Source of the DNA: WHSW01 sp963759295
GTDB lineage: Bacteria; Actinomycetota; Thermoleophilia; Solirubrobacterales; 70-9
DNA: 64,000 bases
Assembly: GCA_963759295.1 (NCBI GenBank)
Contig: CAVWYT010000005.1
Coordinates: forward strand, 1 to 64,000
Reading direction: 5' to 3'
In this document: positions 51,254 through 60,037 of the stretch, in pieces
How the letters are laid out: each line of letters opens with the position of its first letter
Position numbering within the stretch: position 1 is the first letter of the stretch
Made by a program: the position numbers and the translations under genes
Notes under the pieces: generated by a model
The model's input: the letters and a program-made list of their open reading frames with translations, nothing else
What the model was told of the DNA's origin: nothing
Database searches by the model: none

Positions 51254-53176
51254 GTGGTTTCGACCGTCCGTGGTCTCCCGCGCTTTGTTCTCGGCGAGCC
51301 ACTTCGCAGCGACCGGCTCGAGGAAACGCTGCTGCCGAAGCGCCTGGCGCTGCCGGTCTTTTGCTCTGACCCTCTGTCGTCAGTTGCATACGCGACCGAG
51401 CAGATCATCCTCGTGCTCGGACTGGGCGGGCTCGCGCTACTCGACTACACGCCGTGGGTCGCAGCCGTGGTCGTCTTGCTGTTGGTGATCGTCATCACCT
51501 CGTACCGGCAGACCTGCGAGGCGTATCCCAACGGCGGCGGCGCATATGCCGTGAGTCGCGCGAACCTCGGCGAGAACGCGTCGCTCACAGCCGCCTCTGC
51601 GTTGCTGATCGACTACGTGCTGACCGTCGCGGTCTCGGTCGTCGCCGGAGTGGCCGCGATCACCAGTGCCGCTCCGAGTCTCGCTCCGCATGCCGTTGTG
51701 CTTTCGCTCGGCTTCGTGGTCGTGCTGTCGATCGTGAACCTGCGGGGCGTCAAGGAGTCCGGACGTGCGTTCGCGCTTCCCACGTATGGGTTCGTGCTCT
51801 GCGTCTTCGCGATGCTCGCCGTCGGCTTTGCGAAGCTCGCATTCGGCGACGGCCTGACCGCCGAGAGCGCCCACTACCAGCTGCGTCACGTGACGGAGAC
51901 CGGCGGTTTGGCGCTCGTCTTTCTGCTGATGCGGGCGTTCGCGTCGGGGTGTACGGCGCTGACCGGGGTCGAAGCGGTCTCCAACGGCGTGCCGGCCTTT
52001 CAAGAGCCGAAGAGTCGCAACGCCGCGAGCACGCTCGTCGCCATGGCCGCCCTGTCGATCACGATGTTCGCCGGGATCACGGCGCTGGCGATCGCCTCAC
52101 ACGTGCACATGGCCGAGAACACCGCTGACTTGATCGGCTTTACCGGCAGCGAGCAGCGCACCGCGATTAGCCAGATCGGTCTTGCGGCGTTCGGCGAGAC
52201 GATCCCCTTTTACCTCCTCCAGGGATTCACGGCGGCGATCCTGATCCTCGCCGCGAACACCGCCTTCAACGGCTTTCCCGTCCTCTCATCGCTGCTCGGG
52301 CGCGACAACTACCTGCCCCATCAGCTGGCCAACCGGGGCGATCGGCTGGTGTTCTCGAATGGCATTGTCCTGCTGGCCGTGATCGCAGGGGGGCTGATCG
52401 TTGCCTTCAACGCCGAGGTATCGCGGCTGATCCAGCTCTACATCCTCGGGGTCTTCCTCTCGTTCACGCTCAGCCAGTCGGGGATGGTCCGCCACTGGTC
52501 GCGCCTGATCGCAGGCACCGCAGGCACGGATCGCCGGGCCTTGCACCGCAAGCGCGCCATCAACGGGGTGGGCGCGGTCGCGACCGCGGTTGTGTTCGTG
52601 ATCGTGTTGGTGAGCAAGTTCGCCCACGGCGCTTGGATCGTCGTCCTTGCGGCGCCGATCCTGTTTCTGGCTATGAAGTCCGTATCGCGGCACTATGCGC
52701 GGCTCGGCGAGCAGCTGGCGCCAGGTGCGGCCGGCGTGGGCCTGCCGTCGCGCGTTCACAGCGTCGTCCTCGTCTCCAACCTGCTCGCCCCGACCCTGCG
52801 CGCGCTGGCGTTCGCTCAGGCCACGAGCCCGGCCACGCTCAGAGCGGTGAAGGTCGCCGCGGAGGACATCGACGATCCGCTTCCACGCGAATGGCAGCAG
52901 CGGGGCGTACCCGTGCCGCTGGTAATGATCGAATCGCCCTACCGCGAGACCGTCCGACCGATGCTTCGATACGTCCGACAGCTCCGACGCGAGCACCCGG
53001 GTGATGTGATCTCGATCGTGATCCCCGAGTACGTCGTCGCGCATTGGTGGGAGCATTTGCTTCACAACCAGACGGCCTGGAGGCTGAAGGGCAGGCTCCT
53101 GTTCGAGCCCTCGGTGGCGGTGACGAGCGTGCCCTGGGTGCTCGGGGCATCTGAGAGTGAGCCCGGATTCGCATGA
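51254..53176 (+). CDS. KimA-like potassium importer (APC/KUP-superfamily permease)
   Basis: 640 residues. PKRLALPVFCSDPLSSVAYA and CEAYPNGGGAYAVSRANLGE (the unwound-helix substrate site), LTGVEAVSNGVPAFQEPKSR, about twelve membrane helices to residue 455, then a cytoplasmic Usp-like domain (VHSVVLVSNLLAPTLRALAF). This layout matches KimA/YdaO, a high-affinity potassium-proton symporter inhibited by c-di-AMP; an amino-acid permease is the alternative. Its stop overlaps the start of a KdpD-like kinase (ATGA), strongly supporting potassium. Confidence 0.82.
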   Translation: MVSTVRGLPRFVLGEPLRSDRLEETLLPKRLALPVFCSDPLSSVAYATEQIILVLGLGGLALLDYTPWVAAVVVLLLVIVITSYRQTCEAYPNGGGAYAVSRANLGENASLTAASALLIDYVLTVAVSVVAGVAAITSAAPSLAPHAVVLSLGFVVVLSIVNLRGVKESGRAFALPTYGFVLCVFAMLAVGFAKLAFGDGLTAESAHYQLRHVTETGGLALVFLLMRAFASGCTALTGVEAVSNGVPAFQEPKSRNAASTLVAMAALSITMFAGITALAIASHVHMAENTADLIGFTGSEQRTAISQIGLAAFGETIPFYLLQGFTAAILILAANTAFNGFPVLSSLLGRDNYLPHQLANRGDRLVFSNGIVLLAVIAGGLIVAFNAEVSRLIQLYILGVFLSFTLSQSGMVRHWSRLIAGTAGTDRRALHRKRAINGVGAVATAVVFVIVLVSKFAHGAWIVVLAAPILFLAMKSVSRHYARLGEQLAPGAAGVGLPSRVHSVVLVSNLLAPTLRALAFAQATSPATLRAVKVAAEDIDDPLPREWQQRGVPVPLVMIESPYRETVRPMLRYVRQLRREHPGDVISIVIPEYVVAHWWEHLLHNQTAWRLKGRLLFEPSVAVTSVPWVLGASESEPGFA

Positions 53177-54663
53177 ATGGTTCTGTCACCTACATCCGCA
53201 GCGAGGACCTGCTTGACGAGACGCGCCCGCAGCGACTTGCGCGCAGCTTCGGCCTCACGAGGCGCCGACAGCTCTCCGGGCTTGGCCTCGCGATTCTGCT
53301 GCTGCCGCTGCTGACGCTGCTGCTCGAGGCGACCGACGACCACCTCGCCCTCGACGGTCAGGTGCTCGTCTATCTGCTCGCCGTCGTCGTGATCGCGATC
53401 GTCGGGGGCGTAATCGTCGCGGTGGCGGCGGCGCTCGCCTCCGCGACGCTGATCAACTACTTCTTCGTTGAGCCCGTTCACACCCTGACCGTCGGCGAGC
53501 CCGACCAGGTGGTGGCGCTGGTCGTCTTCGGGCTGGTCGCGGTTCTGGTCAGCGGCGCGGTGGAGTTCGCCGTGCGCCGAGCTGGGGCCGCCGAGCGCGC
53601 CCGCTCCGAGGCCGAGACGATGTCGGCGCTCACCGGACCGGACCTCGAAGGCGAGGGGTCGCTGCACGAGGTGCTCCGCCGGGCCCGTGAGACGTTCGGC
53701 ATGGAGTCGGTGGCGCTCAAGGCTTGGCCGGGCGGGGCCGACGAATGGCGCGAGGTGGAACACGTCGGCTGGGCGCCGTCCGGCGCGGAGGCACCGCTTC
53801 GCTTCGATGTCCCGGTCGGGCCGCGCCTGCGGCTGATCGGCCGCGGCCCGGCTCTGTTTGCCGAGGATCGGCGTGTGCTGCAGGCCTTCGCGAACGCCGC
53901 GCGAACGGCGTATGAGGGCCATGTGCTGAGCGGCGAAGCAGAGCAGGCTCGATCGTTGGCGGAAGTCGACGAACAGCGCACCTCATTGCTGGCGGCGGTC
54001 GGGCACGACCTGCGAACGCCGCTGGCCGGAATCAAGGCGGCTGTCAGCAGCCTTCGTCAGACGGACGTCGAGTGGTCGGAGGACGAGCGCCGCGAACTTC
54101 TTGAGACGATCGAGGGATCGGTCGATCGGCTCGACGGCGTGGTGGGCAACCTGCTCGACGCGAGCCGGCTGCAGGCCGGCTCGCTCAGTGTCCACCCCCA
54201 GCCGGTGGCGCTCGACGAGGTTGTCGGAAGCGCGATGCTTGCGCTCTCCGAGCACGAGAGACGCATCAAGGTCGACGTCCCCGAGGATCTGCCGCTGGTC
54301 TACGCCGACCCGGGGCTATTCCAGCGGGTGCTCGTCAACTTGCTCGACAATGCGCTTCGCCACAGCGGAGCAGAGGACCCGATCGAGGTGACGGCGTTCG
54401 CCGGCGCGGCCACCGCGAAGCTTGAGGTGGTCGACCGCGGCTCCGGCGTCTCCGACGAGCAGAAGGCAAAGTTGTTCGAACCGTTTCAGCGTCTCGACGA
54501 CCGGGGTCCCGAGGGCATCGGCCTGGGCCTCGCGGTCGCGCGCGGGTTCGTCGAGGCAATGGGCGGCGCAATGGTGGCGGACAACACGCCTGGTGGAGGG
54601 CTGACGATGCGCATCCGGCTTCCCGTCGCCAGAGCGCGCTCCGGCGAACCGGAAGCCGCATGA
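53173..54663 (+). CDS. KdpD-like sensor histidine kinase (lacks the KdpD N-terminal domain)
   Basis: 496 residues. Residues 35-130: DUF4118 four-helix membrane domain (LAILLLPLLTLLLEATDD, VYLLAVVVIAIVGGVIVAVA, ATLINYFFVEPVHTLTVGEP). 165-255: GAF-like. HisKA with H278 in LLAAVGHDLRTPLAGIKAAV; HATPase N box LVNLLDNALRHSG, G1 VDRGSGVSDE and G2 GIGLGLAVARG. Full KdpD begins with a KdpD/Usp cytoplasmic region that is absent here. In KdpD this controls potassium uptake genes. Coupled to kimA and to the regulator. Confidence 0.9.
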   Translation: MNGSVTYIRSEDLLDETRPQRLARSFGLTRRRQLSGLGLAILLLPLLTLLLEATDDHLALDGQVLVYLLAVVVIAIVGGVIVAVAAALASATLINYFFVEPVHTLTVGEPDQVVALVVFGLVAVLVSGAVEFAVRRAGAAERARSEAETMSALTGPDLEGEGSLHEVLRRARETFGMESVALKAWPGGADEWREVEHVGWAPSGAEAPLRFDVPVGPRLRLIGRGPALFAEDRRVLQAFANAARTAYEGHVLSGEAEQARSLAEVDEQRTSLLAAVGHDLRTPLAGIKAAVSSLRQTDVEWSEDERRELLETIEGSVDRLDGVVGNLLDASRLQAGSLSVHPQPVALDEVVGSAMLALSEHERRIKVDVPEDLPLVYADPGLFQRVLVNLLDNALRHSGAEDPIEVTAFAGAATAKLEVVDRGSGVSDEQKAKLFEPFQRLDDRGPEGIGLGLAVARGFVEAMGGAMVADNTPGGGLTMRIRLPVARARSGEPEAA

Positions 54664-55352
54664 CCCGCGTCCTCGTGGTCGAGGATGAGCCTGGACTTCG
54701 GAAGGCGCTCGGCATCAACCTCCGTGCGCGCGGCTACGAGGTGGCGCTCGCCGGAGACGGCCGGGCGGCGCTGACCGCCGCCTCGCAGCGTCCGCCGGAC
54801 GCGGTGATCCTCGACCTCGGCCTGCCCGACATGGACGGCGGTCAGGTGATCGACGGCTTGCGCGGGTGGACGAAGGCGCCCATCGTCGTGCTCTCAGCGC
54901 GGTCTGAGGAGCCCGACAAGGTCACCGCCCTCGACGCCGGCGCGGATGACTACGTCACAAAGCCGTTCGGCATGGACGAGCTGCTGGCGCGGCTGCGCGC
55001 GGCGCTGCGCCGGGGGGCTCGCTCCAACGACGTTCCGGCGGTTGCCACCGACGACTTCACCGTCGACTTGGCCGCCAAGCAAGTCATCGCGAGCGACGGC
55101 CGCGCGGTTCGGCTCACACCAACCGAGTGGCACGTGCTCGAGGTGCTGGTGCGCAACGAGGGCAAGCTCGTCCCACAGCGCCAGCTGCTTCAGGAGGTCT
55201 GGGGCCCGCAATATGAGGCCGAGACCAACTACTTGCGGGTCTACCTGGCGCAACTGCGACGGAAGCTCGAACCCGATCCGTCGCACCCGCGCTACTTGAT
55301 CACCGAGCCAGGCATCGGCTACCGGTTCGTCGGACGCCACGCTGGCGGCTGA
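54660..55352 (+). CDS. KdpE-like OmpR-family response regulator
   Basis: 230 residues. Receiver with acidic pair in VLVVEDEPGLRKALG, phospho-acceptor D52 in VILDLGLPDMDGG, Thr/Ser and Lys switch residues in VVLSARSEEPDKV and DYVTKPFGMDELLARL. C-terminal winged helix LTPTEWHVLEVLVRNEGKLV and NYLRVYLAQLRRKLEPDPSH. Starts in the kinase stop (ATGA). Probably activates kimA or a kdp operon elsewhere; no kdpFABC in the window. Confidence 0.92.
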   Translation: MTRVLVVEDEPGLRKALGINLRARGYEVALAGDGRAALTAASQRPPDAVILDLGLPDMDGGQVIDGLRGWTKAPIVVLSARSEEPDKVTALDAGADDYVTKPFGMDELLARLRAALRRGARSNDVPAVATDDFTVDLAAKQVIASDGRAVRLTPTEWHVLEVLVRNEGKLVPQRQLLQEVWGPQYEAETNYLRVYLAQLRRKLEPDPSHPRYLITEPGIGYRFVGRHAGG

Positions 55353-55387
55353 ACACTTCGGTAGTTCGCCTAACGCGGCATCGCTCG

Positions 55388-56470
55388 TTAGCCGGCGTCG
55401 GCCCCATGCGCGTCGTCACCGTTGAGCGGGATCTTCGCCGGAAGGCCGAATCGCGAAAACGCCTCGAGCGAGCGGAACGCGATCACCTCGGTGATCTTCG
55501 CCCCCTCGATGGCGAGGACGTCCAGGCAGATCGGGACGTATGCCGCGGCTTGGGCATCGCGCAGATAGACGCCAAGCGCGAGCTGGCCGTTCGCGCGTGT
55601 CGGAACGTAGCGCAGCCGTGGCGGGCCGCCGCCCGGAATGAGCCAAGAGTCGGCGATCGCATCGCGGCCTCGACACCAGCTCGCGTACGGGGGCATCGCG
55701 AACGTCGCATCCTCTGCGAGCAGTGCAAGGATCGCGTCCACGTCCCCGCTCTCGAACGCGGCCACGAAGCGGCCAACGATCTCCCGCACGCGCGCGTCCC
55801 CAAGCGAGCGCAGGGTGGCCTGCTGGCTTCGCTCGGGGAGGCGCTCCTGGAGGGCTCGACGGGCGCGCTGGAGCAGGCTGTTCGTCGAGGCGACCGTCGT
55901 CTCGAGAATTGCCGCTGTCTCTTTTGCTGAGAAGCCGAGGACATCCCGGAGGATCAGCACGGCGCGCTGCCGCGCGGGAAGATGCTGGAGGGCGACGATG
56001 AAGGCGAGCTCGACAGCCTCGCGCTGCTCGTAGCGAGCCTCGGGGGCGGTGGCCGCCTCCTCGATCCCCAGCTCCCGGTCGGGGTAGGGCTCGACCCAGA
56101 CCGGTTCGTGCACGGCATCGGACGGCTCCGGCTCGCCCGTATCGGTCCGCGGACCGTAGTCGATCGGAAGTACGCGCCTCGGGCGCCGCCGAACTGCGTC
56201 CAGACAGGCATTCGTCGCAATCCGGTGCAGCCAGGTACGTATCGAGCTTCGTCCCTCGAACGCCGGCAGTCCGCGCCATGCGCGAAGCAGCGTCTCCTGC
56301 AGCGCGTCCTCGGTGTCGTGAAGCGACCCGAGCATGCGATAGCAGTGGGCGTGCAGGCTTCTCCTGTGCGGCTCGACCAGGCGGCGGAAGGCGACCTCAT
56401 CCTGGCCGCGGGCGGCAGCTAGGAGCTCTTGCTCCGGGCCGCCGCTCACCGTCAGCCGCCCGGCGTTCAT
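55388..56470 (-). CDS. SigX5/SigJ-type ECF sigma factor with C-terminal SnoaL-like domain (second)
   Basis: 360 residues from ATG 56470. RRLVEPHRRSLHAHCYRMLG, DTEDALQETLLRAWRGLPAF, WLHRIATNACLDAVRRRPRR (region 2), LPARQRAVLILRDVLGFSAK and ETTVASTNSLLQRARRALQE (region 4), then a SnoaL domain (FESGDVDAILALLAEDATFA). The frame continues upstream to 56707 without a better start. Self-regulating ECF type as at 47715. Targets unknown. Confidence 0.87.
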   Translation of the reverse strand: MNAGRLTVSGGPEQELLAAARGQDEVAFRRLVEPHRRSLHAHCYRMLGSLHDTEDALQETLLRAWRGLPAFEGRSSIRTWLHRIATNACLDAVRRRPRRVLPIDYGPRTDTGEPEPSDAVHEPVWVEPYPDRELGIEEAATAPEARYEQREAVELAFIVALQHLPARQRAVLILRDVLGFSAKETAAILETTVASTNSLLQRARRALQERLPERSQQATLRSLGDARVREIVGRFVAAFESGDVDAILALLAEDATFAMPPYASWCRGRDAIADSWLIPGGGPPRLRYVPTRANGQLALGVYLRDAQAAAYVPICLDVLAIEGAKITEVIAFRSLEAFSRFGLPAKIPLNGDDAHGADAG

Positions 56471-56662
56471 CGTCTCGCGGGACCTGATCTCACTCTGAAC
56501 ACTCTGCACCACCGGCCTCGGCCTCCTCGGATGACGGTCTTCGGGCTCACTGCGCCCGTTCGCAAGAACAGACGCAAAGAAGCGGCGAAATTCGTCGCGA
56601 ACCCGAGAGGAAGCTCTTCGACGATGAGTTCCGACTCTCCGGTCCGTCATAGGTAACACGGC

Positions 56663-57025
56663 ATGCCGTCTGAGGGCAAGAACCCCGTCGTGCACTTGGA
56701 GCTGCAAACCGACAACCTCCCGCGCGCCTGCGCCTTCTACACCGCTCTCTTTCCGTGGCGAGCCGAGACGGTGCGCGCGGGCTCGGGCTCCTACCTGTCG
56801 CTCGATCTCGGCATCGGAATCGACGCGGGCGTGAGCGAGCGTCCGGTCGATCGGCCGACCTGGCTTCCCTACGTCGAGGTCGCCGACGTAGCGGAGGCGA
56901 CCGAGCGGGCGCGGCTCCTCGGTGGTTCAGTGATCCTCGAGCCGCGCGAGGGCCCGGCTGGCTGGCGAAGCGTGCTCAACGCGCCCTCGGGCGCCGAGGT
57001 CGCGCTCTGGCAGCCGAAGCCATGA
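56663..57025 (+). CDS. VOC-family protein
   Basis: 120 residues. NPVVHLELQTDNLPRACAFY at the start and APSGAEVALWQPK at the end form one vicinal-oxygen-chelate domain; PTWLPYVEVADVAEATERAR is the second repeat. Divergent from the second SigX5, a common pairing with VOC and YCII proteins. Function unknown. Confidence 0.83.
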   Translation: MPSEGKNPVVHLELQTDNLPRACAFYTALFPWRAETVRAGSGSYLSLDLGIGIDAGVSERPVDRPTWLPYVEVADVAEATERARLLGGSVILEPREGPAGWRSVLNAPSGAEVALWQPKP

Positions 57026-57105
57026 GTGCGCGCGGTTCCCCGGCGCGGCCGTAGAGGCTCGAAGACGCGAACGCTAGGACCGCGCCGCGTGTCGGAAGAA
57101 CAGAA

Positions 57106-57369
57106 TCAAGCGTGCGCTACGACCTCGCGCACCTCGATGTTCTCGATCGTGACCACGTCAGGAGCCATCGACGGGACCCTCTGGCTCATTGCCTCGGCGG
57201 CGTCCTCGGACTCGAAGATGACCATCCCCAGCCCCGACTCGTCCTTTCGTGTCCAGTATCCCGTTACGAACCCGGGGGCCTGAGCCACACCGGGCACCAC
57301 CTGCTCGCGCAGATGGCTCTGAGCGGCCTCGTGGTCGCTGATCGAGACCGTAACGACGACTGCATGCAC
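57106..57369 (-). CDS. Small ABM/dimeric alpha-beta-barrel protein
   Basis: 87 residues. MHAVVVTVSISDHEAAQSHL, REQVVPGVAQAPGFVTGYWT, GLGMVIFESEDAAEAM: ferredoxin-like fold with the antibiotic-monooxygenase pattern. Widespread uncharacterised actinobacterial protein. Stands alone. Confidence 0.75.
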   Translation of the reverse strand: MHAVVVTVSISDHEAAQSHLREQVVPGVAQAPGFVTGYWTRKDESGLGMVIFESEDAAEAMSQRVPSMAPDVVTIENIEVREVVAHA

Positions 57370-57478
57370 CGGAGCCCTCCTTGTGTCGCGGGTATCACGG
57401 TCACTCTAATCCCCGGCGGGAGGGTCGCGCGGGGAGCGGAGTCCAGGGTCACGCCGCCGGGACGGCGCAGGGGGCCGG

Positions 57479-57676
57479 TCAGCCGTCGTCCGCGGCGTCG
57501 GACTCGGCGGGCTCATCCACCCCCTTCGTCGGTCCCTCTTCGTACTCATCGTCGTCGGGCAGGCTGAACAGCAGGTCTTCAACCGCGTCGGGGCCCGCCT
57601 CGCGCTCGATCCCATCCAGCACGTCGTCCAGGCGCTGGGGCGTCGGCCGTTGCACACCGGCGCGGTACTTAGGCAT
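57479..57676 (-). CDS. Small acidic protein downstream of the endolysin-like gene
   Basis: 65 residues: MPKYRAGVQRPTPQRLDDVL, DGIEREAGPDAVEDLLFSLP, then a strongly acidic Asp/Glu tail. Starts 8 bases inside the 3' end of the endolysin-like gene, so it is translated from the same mRNA. The endolysin tail is very basic and this protein is very acidic, so binding between them is possible (inference). No known family recognised. Confidence 0.55.
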   Translation of the reverse strand: MPKYRAGVQRPTPQRLDDVLDGIEREAGPDAVEDLLFSLPDDDEYEEGPTKGVDEPAESDAADDG

Positions 57677-58562
57677 CGCCGGCCTCTCGCTTGACGATCA
57701 CGAACCGCGCGTGGCGCTTGTTGGTCCACCAGTCCTCCGGCTGCCCCTTCATCCAGTCGCGGCGGCGCGCAAGCCACTCGCGGTGGGCATGAATCTTCTC
57801 CCGGTCGCGGTCGGTGTGTTTCGCCTGGCGCTCGAGAAGGCGAAGCCGGTTGACGTGACTCGACTCCCTGTCGGTGTGCACATTGCGCCGGCGCAGCTTC
57901 TTCCACGTCTTCTCTCCGACCACCCCGTCGGCCTTGACGGCGTGGACGGTCTGGAACTCGCGCACCGCCTCGTCGGTCGTCTTGCCGAAGGCGCCGTCGA
58001 CCTCGGGCCTCGTGATGCCCAGATTGTGGACGCGCAGCCGATCTTGCAGGCGCTCGACGGCCTTGCCGTCGTCACCTCGCCTCAGGGTCGGATATTGCGG
58101 ACCGTCGGCGTAGTCGGGCCCGGGGTCCGGGCCGTCGTAGGAACCGTCACCGCAGTCCTTCAGGTGCCAGGCCTCCCACGACGCGTCCGAGCACGCCCAG
58201 CTAAAGCCGTAGGCGCGGCCGTACTCGCCGATCAGGGAGCGGAAGTTGTTGTCGATCGCGAGCCCGAGCCCGTGATTCGAGCTTCCGGGCGAGGCCGCAT
58301 TCCCACAGTCGCCTCGAGCACACCAATACTTCCGCCAGTATTCCTGCCGCGCCTCGGGGCGGTACATCGAGTCCGGGCCGTTGCAGCCGATCCGGACGCC
58401 CTCCTTCTTCAGGATCTCCGCCGCCATCGCGTTCCAGCGCCGGGCGGTGTCGCGCGCGAGCTTGCCCTGTCCCGGATCCGAGCCTGGGACACCGCCGGCC
58501 GCCGGGGCGAGCTCAGAGCTGGTGAGGTGACCGTTCGAGCTCAGCGGAGCCGTCCTCCGCAA
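57669..58562 (-). CDS. Peptidase M15 / peptidoglycan-binding protein (endolysin-like)
   Basis: 297 residues, TTG start. Residues 1-140: D-Ala-D-Ala carboxypeptidase/L,D-endopeptidase-like domain with SSNHGLGLAIDNNFRSL (SxHxxGxAxD zinc motif) and EAWHLKD (last His ligand). 155-215: PG-binding helix bundle LRRGDDGKAVERLQDRLRVH and DGAFGKTTDEAVREFQTVHA. 220-297: Lys/Arg-rich helical tail (REKIHAHREWLARRRDWMKG). No signal peptide seen, the usual state of phage endolysins. No other phage genes nearby, so a lone lysin or prophage remnant. Confidence 0.8.
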   Translation of the reverse strand: MRRTAPLSSNGHLTSSELAPAAGGVPGSDPGQGKLARDTARRWNAMAAEILKKEGVRIGCNGPDSMYRPEARQEYWRKYWCARGDCGNAASPGSSNHGLGLAIDNNFRSLIGEYGRAYGFSWACSDASWEAWHLKDCGDGSYDGPDPGPDYADGPQYPTLRRGDDGKAVERLQDRLRVHNLGITRPEVDGAFGKTTDEAVREFQTVHAVKADGVVGEKTWKKLRRRNVHTDRESSHVNRLRLLERQAKHTDRDREKIHAHREWLARRRDWMKGQPEDWWTNKRHARFVIVKREAGDA

Positions 58563-58730
58563 GCCCCGAGGCCCACCGACCGGCGGGTCCTCGTCGGGTC
58601 GTCCTCCGCCATCGCGGTCGCGAGCCTACATCAGGGTTGTGGGATTTCAATGGGCGTTCGTGATCCCGAAACCACCGCGGTGTCGGCCCTCGCGCCACAA
58701 GCTGTCGCTGATTCAGGGATACTGAGAGCC

Positions 58731-59156
58731 GTGATCTCCACCGTCGCGGTCGGCACCGACGGATCGACGACGGCGTCCGAGGCCGTCAACTACGCAGCCG
58801 ACCTCGCCCGCCGCCTCGGCGCGAACCTCGTCCTGCTGAGCGCCTTCCGTGACTCGAAATCCGCGTCGGCCGGCGCCAACGACGACATCGAGCTGCAATG
58901 GGCCTCGAACTCGGCGGCTCGGGTCAGGTCGATCCTCGAACGGACCGCGGTGGAGCTGGGGGAGAGCGGGCTCAAGTGCGAGACGCGCGTTGACGAGGGC
59001 GACCCGGCCGAGGTGCTGACGCGGCTCGCCGAAGAGTGCGGGGCAGATCTGCTGGTGATCGGAAACAAGGGAATGCAGCGCCGCTTTCTCGGCAGCGTCC
59101 CGAACGCCGTGACCCACAAGGCCGACTGCTCGGTATTGGTCGTCAAGACCACCTGA
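58731..59156 (+). CDS. Universal stress protein (UspA family)
   Basis: 141 residues from GTG 58731. STVAVGTDGSTTASEAVNYA, ATP loop GNKGMQRRFLGSVPNAVTHK, ADCSVLVVKTT end. GATACTG at 58718-58724 lies six bases before the GTG with no Shine-Dalgarno, so it is probably leaderless. Close paralogue of 50478; the same core promoter type drives the SnoaL genes. The frame stays open far upstream but that is antisense to the endolysin gene. Confidence 0.9.
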   Translation: MISTVAVGTDGSTTASEAVNYAADLARRLGANLVLLSAFRDSKSASAGANDDIELQWASNSAARVRSILERTAVELGESGLKCETRVDEGDPAEVLTRLAEECGADLLVIGNKGMQRRFLGSVPNAVTHKADCSVLVVKTT

Positions 59157-59213
59157 GCACGGGCCCGGGAGGCTGGCGCTGCGGACGCCGACCGGCGAAG
59201 CCTCGCAAGCCGC

Positions 59214-59654
59214 TCAGTGGTGGGGCTGAAGTCGCTCGGCCTCGCGAAGCCGCTCGGCGAGCGCCGCCAACACCCGTCGACCGACGCCGGGCACGTCCTC
59301 GATCAAGGTGGAGAACTCACGTGAGCCGAGCACGAGCAGGCGCATATCCGTCTCGGCGGTCACCGTGGCGGTGCGCGGCGCCGAATCCAGGAGAGCCATC
59401 TCGCCGAAGCACTCGCCGGGATGAAGCTGCGCGCTCTTCTTGCCTCGGATTGTCGCCCTCGCCGTCCCCTTGGAGATCACGAACGCCTCCCGGCCGGGGT
59501 CGCCCTGGCGGATCAGCACCCGGCCCGCGGGGACCTCGATCTCCTCGGCGAGCTTCGCAATCAGGGACAGATCACGCTTGCTGCAGGCAGAAAAGAGCTG
59601 GACCCGCGATAGCCGCTCGACCTTGGGGTCGCGTGCGCGTCGTCCAGGCCTCAT
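59214..59654 (-). CDS. Cyclic-nucleotide-binding domain protein (no DNA-binding domain)
   Basis: 146 residues. One cNMP-binding beta-roll: VPAGRVLIRQGDPGREAFVI and the phosphate-binding cassette GECFGEMALLDSAPRTATVT (FGEMAL plus PRTA), then a C-helix LAALAERLREAERLQ. The Arg of the cassette is present, so cAMP or cGMP binding is plausible. No helix-turn-helix follows, so it is a stand-alone sensor. Confidence 0.85.
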   Translation of the reverse strand: MRPGRRARDPKVERLSRVQLFSACSKRDLSLIAKLAEEIEVPAGRVLIRQGDPGREAFVISKGTARATIRGKKSAQLHPGECFGEMALLDSAPRTATVTAETDMRLLVLGSREFSTLIEDVPGVGRRVLAALAERLREAERLQPHH

Positions 59655-59770
59655 CGCGTCTGGCCTTCCATCGCCGCGAGCCTACACCTGAGATCGCCAT
59701 CAGGACGACGAGCAACGTCGCCGCGCTCGCGCTGCCGCACGGTCTCGGAGGCGATCGGGCTCGACCGGCG

Positions 59771-60037
59771 CTAGTCGATCCGCGGAGGCGCTCCCGCCGA
59801 GCCGGACTCGGTCTCGACCAGCGCTCGCAGGCTGCGATGGTCCTCGTCGCAGGCTGCGCATCCCTGCAGGTGCGCACGCATGCCCGGGACCTCGGCGTCG
59901 GCGTCCGCGCCGCTCAGCTCGAGCTCGACGTAGCGATCGAGTTCCGCGAAGCACTGCTCGCAGCTGAGCTCCGGGCCGTCTGATCCGAGCAGGCCGGCGA
60001 GCAAATCGCGATCGTCGCGCCCTGGCTCGTGGCTCAT
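59771..60037 (-). CDS. Zinc-finger anti-sigma factor
   Basis: 88 residues. CEQCFAELDRYVELELSGAD and MRAHLQGCAACDEDHRSLRA: the His-x3-Cys-x2-Cys zinc-binding anti-sigma (ZAS) motif with an upstream Cys pair, a form often redox-sensitive. Start overlaps the stop of the ECF sigma gene by four bases, so sigma and anti-sigma are made in fixed ratio. Confidence 0.82.
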   Translation of the reverse strand: MSHEPGRDDRDLLAGLLGSDGPELSCEQCFAELDRYVELELSGADADAEVPGMRAHLQGCAACDEDHRSLRALVETESGSAGAPPRID

